From Thalassobius sp049116315 (GTDB lineage Bacteria; Pseudomonadota; Alphaproteobacteria; Rhodobacterales; Rhodobacteraceae): 64,000 bases of DNA. Below the pieces are notes generated by a model. It had not been told where the DNA came from. It ran no database searches and worked only from the letters and a program-made list of their open reading frames with translations. The translations under genes were made by a program, and so were the position numbers. Positions 34,216 through 42,950 of the stretch are shown here, piece after piece (within the stretch, counting starts at the first letter, position 1; each line of letters opens with the position of its first letter). The stretch is taken from contig JAGDZD010000007.1 of assembly GCA_049116315.1 (NCBI GenBank), forward strand, positions 248,001 through 312,000, given 5' to 3'.

Positions 34216-34521
34216 TTACCCGATGCTGATGGAAACCTCGGTGTGATGCATCGTGACTGTGCCCGGATGAATGGCGGTCAAAAATGGACCGATGTCGGGC
34301 GCATTGCCCAACGCAGCCGCAGCAGCCGACGCGTCAGCCATTGTTTCCCATTCGATATGCTCCACCCAATTGCCGTCTTTGTCCGAGGACAGACGCCGTG
34401 CAATGAATCCCTTGCAGCCTTTGACATAGTCGCTAGAGGCTTCGGCAAAGCTTAGAAAGTCGTCTTTTTGCACATGAGGGCTGAGCTTGAACATGATGGT
34501 TTCGATGATGTGGTTTTGCAT
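34216..34521 (-). CDS. Antibiotic-biosynthesis-monooxygenase-like (ferredoxin-fold) small protein
   Basis: 101 residues, MQNHIIETIMFKLSPHVQKDDFLSFAEASSDYVKGCKGFIARRLSSDKDGNWVEHIEWETMADASAAAAA. The IETIMFKL...CKGFIARRL...WVEHIEWETMADA pattern suggests a dimeric alpha-beta barrel of the ABM/Dabb type. These include heme-degrading and quinol monooxygenases and many proteins of unknown function. It is divergent from the NDUFS4-like gene, with a palindrome between the two. Confidence 0.65.
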   Translation of the reverse strand: MQNHIIETIMFKLSPHVQKDDFLSFAEASSDYVKGCKGFIARRLSSDKDGNWVEHIEWETMADASAAAAALGNAPDIGPFLTAIHPGTVTMHHTEVSISIG

Positions 34522-34570
34522 TTGATTCTCCTAGAATTCGCGATTGTGAGCGTTCCCTAGCAGGGGTCTA

Positions 34571-34588
34571 CTGACAGCATTCTGTCAG
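34571..34588. promoter_or_regulatory. Palindrome in divergent promoter region
   Basis: CTGACAG-CATT-CTGTCAG is a perfect 7-bp dyad, followed at 34591-34602 by a second small dyad, GCGTT-CA-AACGC. They lie in the 133 bp between the monooxygenase-like gene and the NDUFS4-like gene. The first is the stronger operator candidate; a YafY/WYL-type regulator is possible but I cannot confirm it. Confidence 0.5.
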
Positions 34589-34654
34589 CAGCGTTCAAAC
34601 GCTTGCAAAAGGGGGCAGATTTCTGGATAACAGGCCAAACAAAAGGAGTCTGGG

Positions 34655-34966
34655 ATGCGTGTACGTATCTATCAACCCGCTCGCAATGCAATGCAGTCGG
34701 GCATGGCCAAGACCAAGAATTGGGTCCTGGATTATGAACCCGCCGAAGCGCGTGATGTTGACCCGTTGATGGGGTGGACCTCAAGCAGCGACACACAAAG
34801 CCAAGTGCGCTTGCGCTTTGACAGCAAAGAAGCTGCTTTGGAGTATGCCAGTGAGCATGGTCTTGAGGCGGTGGTCACCGAAGCCAAAACCCGCAAGCCA
34901 AATGTGCGCGCTGGTGGCTATGGTGAAAACTTTGCCACGAATCGTCGGGCCGTCTGGACCCACTAA
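34655..34966 (+). CDS. ETC complex I subunit, NDUFS4-like
   Basis: 103 residues: MRVRIYQPARNAMQSGMAKTKNWVLDYEPAEARDVDPLMGWTSSSDTQSQVRLRFDSKEAALEYASEHG. This is the mitochondrial NDUFS4 (AQDQ) pattern, found in alphaproteobacteria as an accessory subunit of NADH dehydrogenase. It probably stabilises the peripheral arm of complex I. It is encoded alone, not with nuo genes, as is usual. Starts after AAAGGAGTCTGGG. Confidence 0.9.
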   Translation: MRVRIYQPARNAMQSGMAKTKNWVLDYEPAEARDVDPLMGWTSSSDTQSQVRLRFDSKEAALEYASEHGLEAVVTEAKTRKPNVRAGGYGENFATNRRAVWTH

Positions 34967-35121
34967 GGGTGTTGGCCGCTTGCCTGTGGCCCTCCCGTAC
35001 TTTCTAGCTGAATGGGCTGAAGCAACCGACAGTGTGTTGGATGCAGACCCCAAGATTTGGCTTTGAAACATAGGCGCTTAGCAAGTACCAAATAGTGCGA
35101 TCTCTTTGGATCGTTTTCAGC

Positions 35122-35198
35122 GGCTCCGTAGCTCAACTGGATAGAGCAAGGACCTTCTAAGTCCGAGGTTGAGGGTTCAAGTCCTTCCGGGGCCGCCA
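35122..35198 (+). tRNA. tRNA-Arg(UCU)
   Basis: 77 nt. Acceptor GGCTCCG (35122-35128) pairs with CGGGGCC (35188-35194), with a G discriminator and encoded CCA. The D-arm has GCTC...GAGC; the anticodon stem GGAC/GTCC closes the loop CTTCTAA with anticodon TCT; the T-loop GTTCAAG is present. It reads AGA codons. Confidence 0.95.
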
Positions 35199-35539
35199 AA
35201 ATCTTAGCGCACGACCCACATCAAAAACTGATTGCTGACAAAAGCGGATCTGGATGAGATTTCTAGGTCCCAAGCCACGTTGTCTTGGGCGTTGGTTCCT
35301 TTGGGCCAGCCCAAGAGGAATCTTATGATGCATGCGCCCCGACCAGAGGGGTCACAGATGGCATGTTGTTTCCAATGGACTCGCGCACAACAGGCGCCTA
35401 CCACCGCTTGACCTCTGCGGGCATGGCCAAGGAACCCATACAGGAATGTGGATTTTCAGAGCGGTGCGTTGAGCGGTGAGTGGCAGAGTCAATCTGCTAT
35501 AACCAACTGTAATAACTTGAATAAACTTCCCGTCTCTGC

Positions 35540-35561
35540 GATTTGAGGGCCCCCTCAAATC
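35540..35561. repeat. Strong hairpin upstream of the TAXI TRAP operon
   Basis: GATTTGAGGG and CCCTCAAATC form a perfect 10-bp inverted repeat with a two-base centre. There is no T-run after it, so it is not a standard terminator. It may be a regulator site or an mRNA hairpin from an upstream transcript. Confidence 0.55.
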
Positions 35562-35609
35562 ACGGCAACAAAGTAGAATCCGCTGACGGCATCACAGGCC
35601 GGGATTTTT

Positions 35610-35625
35610 AAAAAATCGATTTTTT
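35610..35625. promoter_or_regulatory. AAAAAATCGATTTTTT palindrome before the TAXI TRAP operon
   Basis: A perfect 16-bp palindrome 55 bp upstream of the TAXI solute-binding gene. Its 12-bp core AAAATCGATTTT recurs at 45208-45219 in the divergent region before the DRE-TIM gene, and AAAAATCGAT recurs at 43596. This suggests a shared operator. Confidence 0.55.
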
Positions 35626-35679
35626 GTAGAATTTTGCTGTAAAGTAGGTACTGTGCCTCCATCACCAAGGGAGGAATCA

Positions 35680-36615
35680 ATGAAAAATTCTATTCGTATG
35701 GTCGCCAGCGTGCTTGGCTTAGCGGCAATCACAACAGCGGCAACCGCCGAGGAGCTGCGCATCGGGACGGCATCACTCGGGGGTGCATTCTACCCAATGG
35801 GGCAGAGCATTTCTAACGTCGTAAATGAACACGCCGGTGGCGACATCTCGATGGTTCCCATCGTGACTGGCGGATCGGTTCAAAACCCCAATCTGATCGC
35901 CAGTGGCGAAGTTGAAATCGCCATCACCAACAACAACCTCGCGGTTTTGGCAACCAAGGGCGTGGGCCCCTATAAGGCGACGGGTAAAATTGACATTGGC
36001 GCTGTCGCCGCGCTGCACCCGTCGGTTTTGCATATGGTTGTGCTGGCTGACAGTGACATCCAAACCATCGAAGACCTACGGGGCAAAAGCGTTGCCGTTG
36101 GTCCCGCAGGCGGTGGCACGTTGGGTTTTGTGAACTTCTTGTTCCCACTTCATGACATGGCGGTCGAGGACATCACCCCAAGCTTTGTGTCTTATTCTGA
36201 CGGCTTCAGCCAGCTGACCGACGGCACAGTCGACGCGGCTCTGGCTCTGTCTGGGTTTCCAGCTGGGGCTGTGATGCAGGCCTCTGCAGGTGCAGATTTG
36301 CGCTTCATCAGTTTTTCTGACGGCAAGCTTGAGGCTGCCATTGCGAAAAACCCTGCCTTTGTGCCTGTTGAGGTGCCCGCCGATGTTTACGGGATGGACC
36401 AAGGCGGTACGCTTATTGGTGTGAACAACATGCTGGTCGCTCCGAACAGCTTGGATGCCGCGACGGTGCAGGCTGTGACAGCCGCGATTTTTGACAATCT
36501 TGCACAGTTGCAGGAAGAAAACGCCAACGCACGCCAGATCGATCCGGCGATGTCACTGGATCTTGCGATTCCGTTGCATGCAGGAGCGAAAGCCTACTTC
36601 GACGCACAAAAGTAA
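35680..36615 (+). CDS. TAXI-family TRAP transporter solute-binding protein
   Basis: 311 residues from the ATG at 35680, which has GGGAGGA just before. Signal peptide of about 23 residues (ending TTAATA-EELRIGTA), then the TAXI hallmark LRIGTASLGGAFYPMGQSISNVVNEHAGG. It should bind the substrate in the periplasm and deliver it to the fused permease 63 bp downstream. Substrate unknown; known TAXI members take up glutamate, 2-oxoglutarate or other dicarboxylates. Confidence 0.92.
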   Translation: MKNSIRMVASVLGLAAITTAATAEELRIGTASLGGAFYPMGQSISNVVNEHAGGDISMVPIVTGGSVQNPNLIASGEVEIAITNNNLAVLATKGVGPYKATGKIDIGAVAALHPSVLHMVVLADSDIQTIEDLRGKSVAVGPAGGGTLGFVNFLFPLHDMAVEDITPSFVSYSDGFSQLTDGTVDAALALSGFPAGAVMQASAGADLRFISFSDGKLEAAIAKNPAFVPVEVPADVYGMDQGGTLIGVNNMLVAPNSLDAATVQAVTAAIFDNLAQLQEENANARQIDPAMSLDLAIPLHAGAKAYFDAQK

Positions 36616-36678
36616 ACGCACACTGAAAGACAGATCAGGGCGCTCTAGGTGCCCTGATTGTACTTGCGGAGGGGTCCC

Positions 36679-38571
36679 ATGACAGCGCTGACACGTCATC
36701 TCACGATTCAGAATGCAATTTTTCTGGCGGGTTTCGCTCTTGGGGGATACCACCTGATGGTGGTGTCAGGCGTTTTTGCGATCTCGACAATGCCAATGCG
36801 TGTCACCCATGTCATGCTGGCCCTGTCGCTTTTGTTTGTCATCAAACCCGCCAGCGAAAAACTCGCTGGCACCAAGCTCAATGCGCTGATCTCCTTGATC
36901 CTTGTCACCGTGACAGTGGTGGCGAGCTTGTGGATGCTGAGCCGTTGGAAGCCTATCGCCTTTTCCGGCGGTATCACCTCGGATACAGATTTCTACGCGG
37001 GCGTTGTCCTGATCATCATCGTGTTTGAGGCTGCCCGGCGTGGCATTGGCAACATTCTCGCCTGCATCACACTTGTCTTCTTTCTCTACCCGTTCCTCGC
37101 CCCGTATTTGCCCGGCGTGCTAGAAGGACGCGGGTCTACACTGAACCGTATTATCGTTGTTCTGACGACAGACACTCAGGGCATATACGGTATTCCTGTG
37201 GGGGTGGCTGCGACATATATCATTGTCTTCACCATTTTTGGATCGCTGCTGTCAAATTTTGGCGCCGGGGACTTTTTCTTCGAACTTTCAGTGCGTTGCA
37301 CCCGCGGATTGCGGGCGGCCTCGGCCAAATCAGCCGTGTTGTTTTCCACACTCATCGGCATGGTCAGCGGGTCAGCAGCAGGCAATGTTGCGGTGACCGG
37401 CACCGTGACGATCCCAATTATGAAGCGAGAGGGATACCAACCTCACCAAGCGGCCGCGATCGAGGCCGTGGCCTCCACCGGGGGGCAAATCATGCCGCCG
37501 GTCATGGGGGCTGCGGCGTTTATCATGGCTGAAATCGTAGGGGTGCCCTACACCGCCGTGATGGCCGCTGCGATCTTGCCGGCGCTATTGTTCTTTGGCT
37601 CGGCCTTCATGGTTGTTCACCTTCAGGCAACGAAATCGGGCATCGCACCGAATTCGGGTGCCCAAGTCAGTGACGAACCATTGAGCAAGGTTCTGATCAA
37701 AGGGGGGCCGTTTATCGCGGCCTTTGCGACGCTGATATCCATGATGCTCATCGGGTATTCGCCCTTTATGTCCTCACTTTGGGCGATGGTCGTTTTGCTG
37801 GTAGGCGATGTGATTTGGGCGCGCAAACTTGACGCGGCCTTTCTCGAAAAACTTGTGCGATCCATTTCGGAGGGCGCGCGCTCGGTGGTGACCATCTCAG
37901 CCGCTTGTGCTGCGGCGGGCATCATTGCGGGTGTCTTGGGGGTCACGGGGCTTGGTTCCAAGATCGCCACGCTTATCGATGTCGCCTCCGGCGGATATTT
38001 GTTCCTTGCGCTGTTTTTCACAATGCTAACATCGATCATCCTTGGGATGGGGCTGCCGACGACAGCAGCGTATCTGATCCTTGCCACCGTGGTCGCACCT
38101 GCATTGGTCAAACTGGGGGTTCCCACTCTCACGGCGCATTTCTTTGTCTTCTATTATGGCTGTATCTCGACCATCACACCGCCTGTCGCGCTGGCCTCCT
38201 ATGTGGCGGGGGGCATCGCAGGGGCCAACGTCAATAAGGTCGGATGGACGGCCGCGTCTTATGCCGCCACCTCTTTTGTGCTGCCATTTGCGATTGTTTA
38301 CGGCCCTGGCCTGCTGATGGGAGGCACGTGGCTCGACAACCTTACTGCGGTGGTAACCGCCGCAGCCGGCACATTTGCCATTGCGGTGGCCATCATCGGC
38401 TGCCTGTCAGGTAAGCTGTCGATTTTTCTACGCCTCATTGCTGCAGGGGCTGGGCTGTTATTGGTGTTCCAAGGGCTTACCTCTGGGGTCATCGGCGCAG
38501 CCCTGTTCGCGGGTGTGGTGTTTTTTGACCGATCTTCCAATTCCTCATCTAAGCAAAAAGGCTCATCATGA
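36679..38571 (+). CDS. TRAP transporter permease, fused 4TM/12TM type
   Basis: 630 residues with about 17 hydrophobic segments. The N-terminal third corresponds to the small DctQ-like subunit and the rest to the large DctM-like one, as is usual for TAXI systems. Features: FSTLIGMVSGSAAGNVAVTGTVTIPIMKREGYQ and SIILGMGLPTTAAYLILATVVAPALVKLG. It follows the solute-binding gene and overlaps the cupin gene by four bases (ATGA). Sodium-driven uptake is the family mechanism. Confidence 0.92.
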   Translation: MTALTRHLTIQNAIFLAGFALGGYHLMVVSGVFAISTMPMRVTHVMLALSLLFVIKPASEKLAGTKLNALISLILVTVTVVASLWMLSRWKPIAFSGGITSDTDFYAGVVLIIIVFEAARRGIGNILACITLVFFLYPFLAPYLPGVLEGRGSTLNRIIVVLTTDTQGIYGIPVGVAATYIIVFTIFGSLLSNFGAGDFFFELSVRCTRGLRAASAKSAVLFSTLIGMVSGSAAGNVAVTGTVTIPIMKREGYQPHQAAAIEAVASTGGQIMPPVMGAAAFIMAEIVGVPYTAVMAAAILPALLFFGSAFMVVHLQATKSGIAPNSGAQVSDEPLSKVLIKGGPFIAAFATLISMMLIGYSPFMSSLWAMVVLLVGDVIWARKLDAAFLEKLVRSISEGARSVVTISAACAAAGIIAGVLGVTGLGSKIATLIDVASGGYLFLALFFTMLTSIILGMGLPTTAAYLILATVVAPALVKLGVPTLTAHFFVFYYGCISTITPPVALASYVAGGIAGANVNKVGWTAASYAATSFVLPFAIVYGPGLLMGGTWLDNLTAVVTAAAGTFAIAVAIIGCLSGKLSIFLRLIAAGAGLLLVFQGLTSGVIGAALFAGVVFFDRSSNSSSKQKGSS

Positions 38572-39149
38572 AGCACAAGAACTATCGGCGCGTTGTCACT
38601 GGCCACGATGCAAACGGCACCGCGATCATCGAAAGCGATCAAATTGCGACCCAAATGCTGCAACGTCCCAACAGGCCCGGTGTCCGATTGACGAACTTTT
38701 GGCTGACGCATGAAACGCCTGCGCAATACGATGGGCCAACAGAGACCTGTGAAGGCGACTTTATTCTTCACCCACCCATAAACGGAACTGTTTTCCGCTG
38801 TGTTGAATTCTTGCCCGAAGATCCCGAAGTCATGGCCAAATTGTCATCCGAAGATGGGGCGGCCGCCTTTGCCGAAATGGGGGCTGGGGCCAATGTCGTC
38901 CAAGGTGGACGGCACCCATGGATGCACCGTACGGACAGCGTTGACTATGGCATCGTGATGAACGGAGAAATCTGGATGGTCATGGACAACGAAGAGGATG
39001 ATGTCTTGCTCAAGGCGGGGGATGTCGTCGTTCAGCGAGGCACCAACCACGCATGGGCCAACCGTGGCACCGAACCATGCACAATCATGTTTGTGCTGAT
39101 CGACGGGGTGACCGAAACGGGTAAAGGTAAGGGCATACCCGCGCGCTAA
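38568..39149 (+). CDS. Cupin-domain protein coupled to TRAP permease
   Basis: 193 residues. The cupin fold is visible as HPWMHRTDSVDYGIVMNGEIWMVMDNEEDDVLLKAGDVVVQRGTNHAWANRGTEPCTIMFVLID; the second histidine cluster is GTNHAWAN. The start overlaps the permease stop by 4 bp, so its product is linked to the imported compound. It could be an isomerase, decarboxylase or dioxygenase; the sequence does not decide. It converges with the IT-type permease gene with a 4-bp overlap. Confidence 0.8.
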   Translation: MKHKNYRRVVTGHDANGTAIIESDQIATQMLQRPNRPGVRLTNFWLTHETPAQYDGPTETCEGDFILHPPINGTVFRCVEFLPEDPEVMAKLSSEDGAAAFAEMGAGANVVQGGRHPWMHRTDSVDYGIVMNGEIWMVMDNEEDDVLLKAGDVVVQRGTNHAWANRGTEPCTIMFVLIDGVTETGKGKGIPAR

Positions 39150-40525
39150 GCCTCTAGCAAAATGAACAGGGCGACCAAAAGCGCATAGCAGGTCGCCCCA
39201 TATTTTAAATTCCATGCCCAAGTGAGCGTCGTTGGGGCCAGTTTTGTTGATGCTGAAATCAACAGCGTCGCAGTGGCGTTGGGGGAGGCGAACATCGACA
39301 GGGCCCAACTGGCACTCAGCGCAAATACAATATTTGTGGGATCTGCAGGCAGCACAGGCAGGGCATGTATGACCTGCCCAATAAACACGACCAAGATAAT
39401 CGGGCTGAGCGCCACCTGACCGCCCAAGGTCACCAGTACTGGCAGGGCCGCCAGAAACGCCCACCCCGGGACATCTGTTAGATTGACGACCTCTGTTATG
39501 CTCTCAATTGGTATGACGCCCGCCAAAATCCGCCCAATGAACCCAGACAATCCCAAAGCAATGGCGGAGCGCGCAAGGCTTGGGGCGCTGTCCGTCAGTG
39601 CTGGCCAAAATGTGGAGAGTTGCGTTTTCAGCTTTGTGTCCTGAGGCCGTTGGGCCATGTACCAAACAAGCGTTATTGAGGGGGCGACAAACATCAACGC
39701 CAAGGCGGTGGTATAGCCCAAGCTGATTTGCAAGGCCGCTGTCGCCAAGATCAAGGTGCCGCAGACCAAGGACAACCGCCCAAATTCAGCCTTAGGAAAC
39801 TTGGGCGCAGCGACAGTGTCAGCTTGCATCTTTCGCCATTCAAAGCGGTCAAACAGCAAGCCGACGAGCATCATAAACAGGGATGTCGCCATTCCCAACC
39901 CAATGACCTTTCCATAAGAAATGTCCGTGAACAATGTAAGCAGCACGGTCTGTGTCAGGGTCGTTGGGGCCCACAATAAGATCCAGGCAAACCCACGCAA
40001 AAGAGCAGAAATCTGGCGCCGTTCAAGATCGGTATTCACGATGCCATCTGCACCTTTGGCGGCGTTTTGGATCAGCGGGGCCATGAGGCTTATTGCACCG
40101 AAATTCAGAAAAACGCCCAGGAAATGCCCACCCGTTGCTGTTGCTATATAGCGGCCCGACGCTGGCTGCCGGATGAGGTAGCGGCCGACGGATAAGACAG
40201 AGTTTGATCTCTCGGCCGCGATCTTCAGGGCAGTCAACAAGAGGATGAAAGCCGCAAAAAACGATGCTATGTCAACGGCTTCCCAAAAGATCTGCTGGTC
40301 GCCGCGCCGCCAAAAAAAGATCCCCGTCAGGACGATACTGGTGATCAGCAAGAGGAGTTCGCGGATGGTACTGCTGCGCAGTCCAAGGATGCAAAGCGTG
40401 AAAAACCCGAGGCCTGCGCCTGCTTCAAATGCAACACCTCCAAAGGTCCGCGCGCCCAGAACAAACAGCGAAAGAGCAATCAAGGTTATGGCGAGCGCAG
40501 CGGGTTTCATGTAAACTGAGACCAT
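39146..40525 (-). CDS. Putative IT-superfamily permease (anion/organic acid)
   Basis: 459 residues, very hydrophobic with 11-13 membrane helices. Distinctive loops are GGHFLGVFLNFGAISLMAPLIQ and SWALSMFASPNATATLLIS; the latter resembles the re-entrant substrate loop in the ion-transporter superfamily. I do not recognise the family with certainty. It is divergent from a second cupin gene 20 bp away. ATG 40525 is used; Met6 is possible. Confidence 0.65.
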   Translation of the reverse strand: MVSVYMKPAALAITLIALSLFVLGARTFGGVAFEAGAGLGFFTLCILGLRSSTIRELLLLITSIVLTGIFFWRRGDQQIFWEAVDIASFFAAFILLLTALKIAAERSNSVLSVGRYLIRQPASGRYIATATGGHFLGVFLNFGAISLMAPLIQNAAKGADGIVNTDLERRQISALLRGFAWILLWAPTTLTQTVLLTLFTDISYGKVIGLGMATSLFMMLVGLLFDRFEWRKMQADTVAAPKFPKAEFGRLSLVCGTLILATAALQISLGYTTALALMFVAPSITLVWYMAQRPQDTKLKTQLSTFWPALTDSAPSLARSAIALGLSGFIGRILAGVIPIESITEVVNLTDVPGWAFLAALPVLVTLGGQVALSPIILVVFIGQVIHALPVLPADPTNIVFALSASWALSMFASPNATATLLISASTKLAPTTLTWAWNLKYGATCYALLVALFILLEA

Positions 40526-40545
40526 GAAATTACGGGGGGTGTGGG

Positions 40546-41106
40546 GTGTTTCTGAGTGTATTGAACGCGAGCCTTGAAGGCGCTGATCTGAGTGCTGGTT
40601 GGCGCCATTGTGGGGCGCAAGATGCGGACGCGCCGTTGGGAACAGCAGGGATCGGTGAACAAGGTGCGGATTTGATTTTTGCGCTTACCGATCAGGCGCA
40701 AACGGGCGTGACGGTTCTTGGCTGCCATGAAATCACAGAGCTGGCGCCCCCGCGCGCGTTGCGGGTCGATGAGGTCGCTTTTCCGGTGGGGGCAATTGCC
40801 CACAGACACACCCATGCAGGCAGCGGTTGGCGCCATTTGGTCAGTGGATCTTTGCGGATTGAAACCAATCACGGCAGCCAGATCATTAAGCCCGGAACGA
40901 GCTGGTTTGAGCCAGCAAATAGCCCGGTGCGCGCGGTCGCGTTGCAGACAGAAGGTGTGACGCGCTTTGTGCGGTGTATGGTGATCCCAGAAGGCTATGT
41001 GGGCCGGTCGACGTTTCAATTGGAAGATCCCAAAGATGCCGATTTGCCGCGTTTGCAAGTGACCCATCGACATTTCGATCACGTCTTTCAGCTCGACGCA
41101 GGATAG
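40546..41106 (+). CDS. Cupin-domain protein (GTG start)
   Basis: 186 residues from GTG 40546, which has GGGGGG about ten bases before. There are two cupin-like halves: the second contains GAIAHRHTHAGSGWRHLVSGSLRIETNHGSQIIKPGTSWFEPANSPVRA, with HRHTHAG (metal-binding histidines) and the glycine-rich turn. It may be a small dioxygenase or an anti-sigma-like (ChrR) cupin. Divergent from the permease, convergent with the GlcG gene (19-bp overlap). Confidence 0.7.
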   Translation: MFLSVLNASLEGADLSAGWRHCGAQDADAPLGTAGIGEQGADLIFALTDQAQTGVTVLGCHEITELAPPRALRVDEVAFPVGAIAHRHTHAGSGWRHLVSGSLRIETNHGSQIIKPGTSWFEPANSPVRAVALQTEGVTRFVRCMVIPEGYVGRSTFQLEDPKDADLPRLQVTHRHFDHVFQLDAG

Positions 41107-41585
41107 TGATCAGACAAGGACGATGTGCGCCAGTCAGGATTGGGTTCCGCAGGTTCGGGGGCATATCCTGCCGATTTGATCGCCTCAATCGCGCAGTATT
41201 CGTCTTTGTCGGATGTGTCGCCTGAAATTCCAACTGCTCCAAGCGTGATTCCTTCGGTGGTTTCGACCAGCACACCGCCCGGAACAGGGATGAACCGCCC
41301 ATCCGAAGCCGCAGCGATTGCGTTTTGGAACGCCGGCCGTTCAGACAAGCGGTCGCGGATCAATCGGCTTGATATGCCCATGCCAAGCGCGCCATACGCC
41401 TTGCCATAGGCGATATCAAAGCGTGTTAGGCCTGATCCGTCTTCACTTTGGGTCGCGACGAGTTTGCCCCCGGCATCGAGCACAACCACGGTCAGCGGCA
41501 GCAAGGATGCCTTGCGCCCTAGAGCCAGTGCTTCGAGGACAATGGCATTGGCACTGATCAGCGGCAGGGATGTTTGTAAACGCAT
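41088..41585 (-). CDS. GlcG/HbpS-family protein
   Basis: 165 residues, MRLQTSLPLISANAIVLEALALGRKASLLPLTVVVLDAGGKLVATQSEDGSGLTRFDIAYGKAYGALGMG, then FIPVPGGVLVETTEGITLGAVGISGDTSDKDEYCAIEAI. This is the GlcG fold. Members bind haem or cobalamin or are of unknown function, and several lie in organic-acid (glycolate, propanediol) clusters. It is the last gene of the dctPQM operon, starting 9 bp after dctM, so it probably works with the transported compound. Confidence 0.8.
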   Translation of the reverse strand: MRLQTSLPLISANAIVLEALALGRKASLLPLTVVVLDAGGKLVATQSEDGSGLTRFDIAYGKAYGALGMGISSRLIRDRLSERPAFQNAIAAASDGRFIPVPGGVLVETTEGITLGAVGISGDTSDKDEYCAIEAIKSAGYAPEPAEPNPDWRTSSLSDHYPASS

Positions 41586-41594
41586 GTCGGCTCC

Positions 41595-42950
41595 TTAGTT
41601 AGAGACGGCCCAGAGCCCGTCCCACCATGCTGCAAAATCAAAGTTGGGCAGCCATGTCACGATCTCAGGGAACATCAACAAAGCGGCGATGGTGATCACA
41701 TCCGCGATAAAGAACAAGGCGACCCCGCGAAAGACAGTGCCCAGTGGAATGTCTGGTCGAACACCGTTCACGACAAAACAGTTCAGACCAATTGGCGGGG
41801 TGATCAGACAGACTTCGGCCATTTTAACGGCGATGATGCCGAACCAGATGGGATCAAACCCCAGTGCTATCACAGCAGGATAAACCACCGGTAAAGTCAG
41901 CAGAAGCATTCCGATAGCATCCATAAACATGCCCAACACCGCATAGGCCAGAAGGATGCAGATCATGATGGTCATCGGCGCAACATCAAGGCCAACAACC
42001 CACTCCGTGAAAGTGCCGGGAATGCCTGAGAAGCCCAAAAAGCGCACAAAGATCAGCACCCCCCAGATCAGAGAGAAGATCATCACCGTGAGTTTGGCGG
42101 ATTCCATCAGAGAATCTTTGATCGACTTCAACGGGGTGCCGCGCGCAATCGCGAGGATAAAGACGACGAAAGCTCCAAGTGCGCCGGCTTCTGTTGGGGT
42201 GGCCCACCCGCCATAGATCGCGGTCATGATGATGACGACCACCAAAATGATCGGCGAAATGCCGGGCAGGGTGCGCGCCCTCTCTCCCCATGTGAAACCT
42301 TTCACGGATGGGGCAGAACCTGGCTTAAGCATCGCCCAGACGACGATAATGCCCGCATATACGAAGGCCGAAAAGATACCCGGCAAGAACCCAGCCAACA
42401 GCAGTTTGCCGACTGATTGTTCAACAATGATCGCATAGATAACAAGGATCGCCGAAGGTGGGATCAACGTGGCAAGCGTGCCAGCAGAGGCCACAACACC
42501 TGCGGCCATGCGCCGGTCATAACCGTATTTCAGCATCTCAGGGATCGCCACACGGCTGAACACCGCTGCGGTTGCTGTAGACGCCCCGGAAACGGCGGCA
42601 AAACCAGCGGTCGCGAAAACGGTTGCCACAGCCAATCCACCGGGCATCCAGCCGAGCCATTTGCGGGCTGCGTCAAAAAGCTGTTGGGTCATGCCTGCGT
42701 GAAAGGCCAAAAAGCCGATAAAGATGAACATCGGCAAGACCGACAGCGCATAGGTCGAGGATTTTGAATGCGGGATCGTGCCGATGATGCCCGCTGCAGG
42801 GCCCCAGCCGCGCAGCTCAACCAAGCCCAATAGACCGACAACAGCGGCGGCAAAGACAACGCGCACCCCAAGAACGATGAGAAGCAAAAGCAAGCCAAGC
42901 GTGATGACGCCGACCAAAAACGGGTCGGACATTCCGATACCTAGGATCAT
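41595..42950 (-). CDS. dctM: TRAP transporter large permease
   Basis: 451 residues with 12-13 membrane helices. DctM hallmarks include the paired repeats GFLAFHAGMTQQLFDAARKWLGWMPGGLAVATVFATAGFAAVSGASTATAAVFSRVAIPEMLKYGYD and the C-terminal ITPPIGLNCFVVNGV. It forms the channel with dctQ, using a sodium gradient. Overlaps the dctQ stop by one base (42950). Substrate unknown. Confidence 0.93.
   Translation of the reverse strand: MILGIGMSDPFLVGVITLGLLLLLIVLGVRVVFAAAVVGLLGLVELRGWGPAAGIIGTIPHSKSSTYALSVLPMFIFIGFLAFHAGMTQQLFDAARKWLGWMPGGLAVATVFATAGFAAVSGASTATAAVFSRVAIPEMLKYGYDRRMAAGVVASAGTLATLIPPSAILVIYAIIVEQSVGKLLLAGFLPGIFSAFVYAGIIVVWAMLKPGSAPSVKGFTWGERARTLPGISPIILVVVIIMTAIYGGWATPTEAGALGAFVVFILAIARGTPLKSIKDSLMESAKLTVMIFSLIWGVLIFVRFLGFSGIPGTFTEWVVGLDVAPMTIMICILLAYAVLGMFMDAIGMLLLTLPVVYPAVIALGFDPIWFGIIAVKMAEVCLITPPIGLNCFVVNGVRPDIPLGTVFRGVALFFIADVITIAALLMFPEIVTWLPNFDFAAWWDGLWAVSN

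Larger units (their letters stand above)
35199..35679. other. 480-bp gene-free stretch between tRNA-Arg and the TAXI TRAP genes
   Basis: No supported gene; short open frames here lack ribosome sites and recognisable domains. The stretch includes a hairpin at 35540-35561 and the AAAAAATCGATTTTTT palindrome at 35610. I looked for a copy of the tRNA 3' end near the other side of the following cluster (to 47 kb) as an attachment-site repeat and did not see one. Confidence 0.5.
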
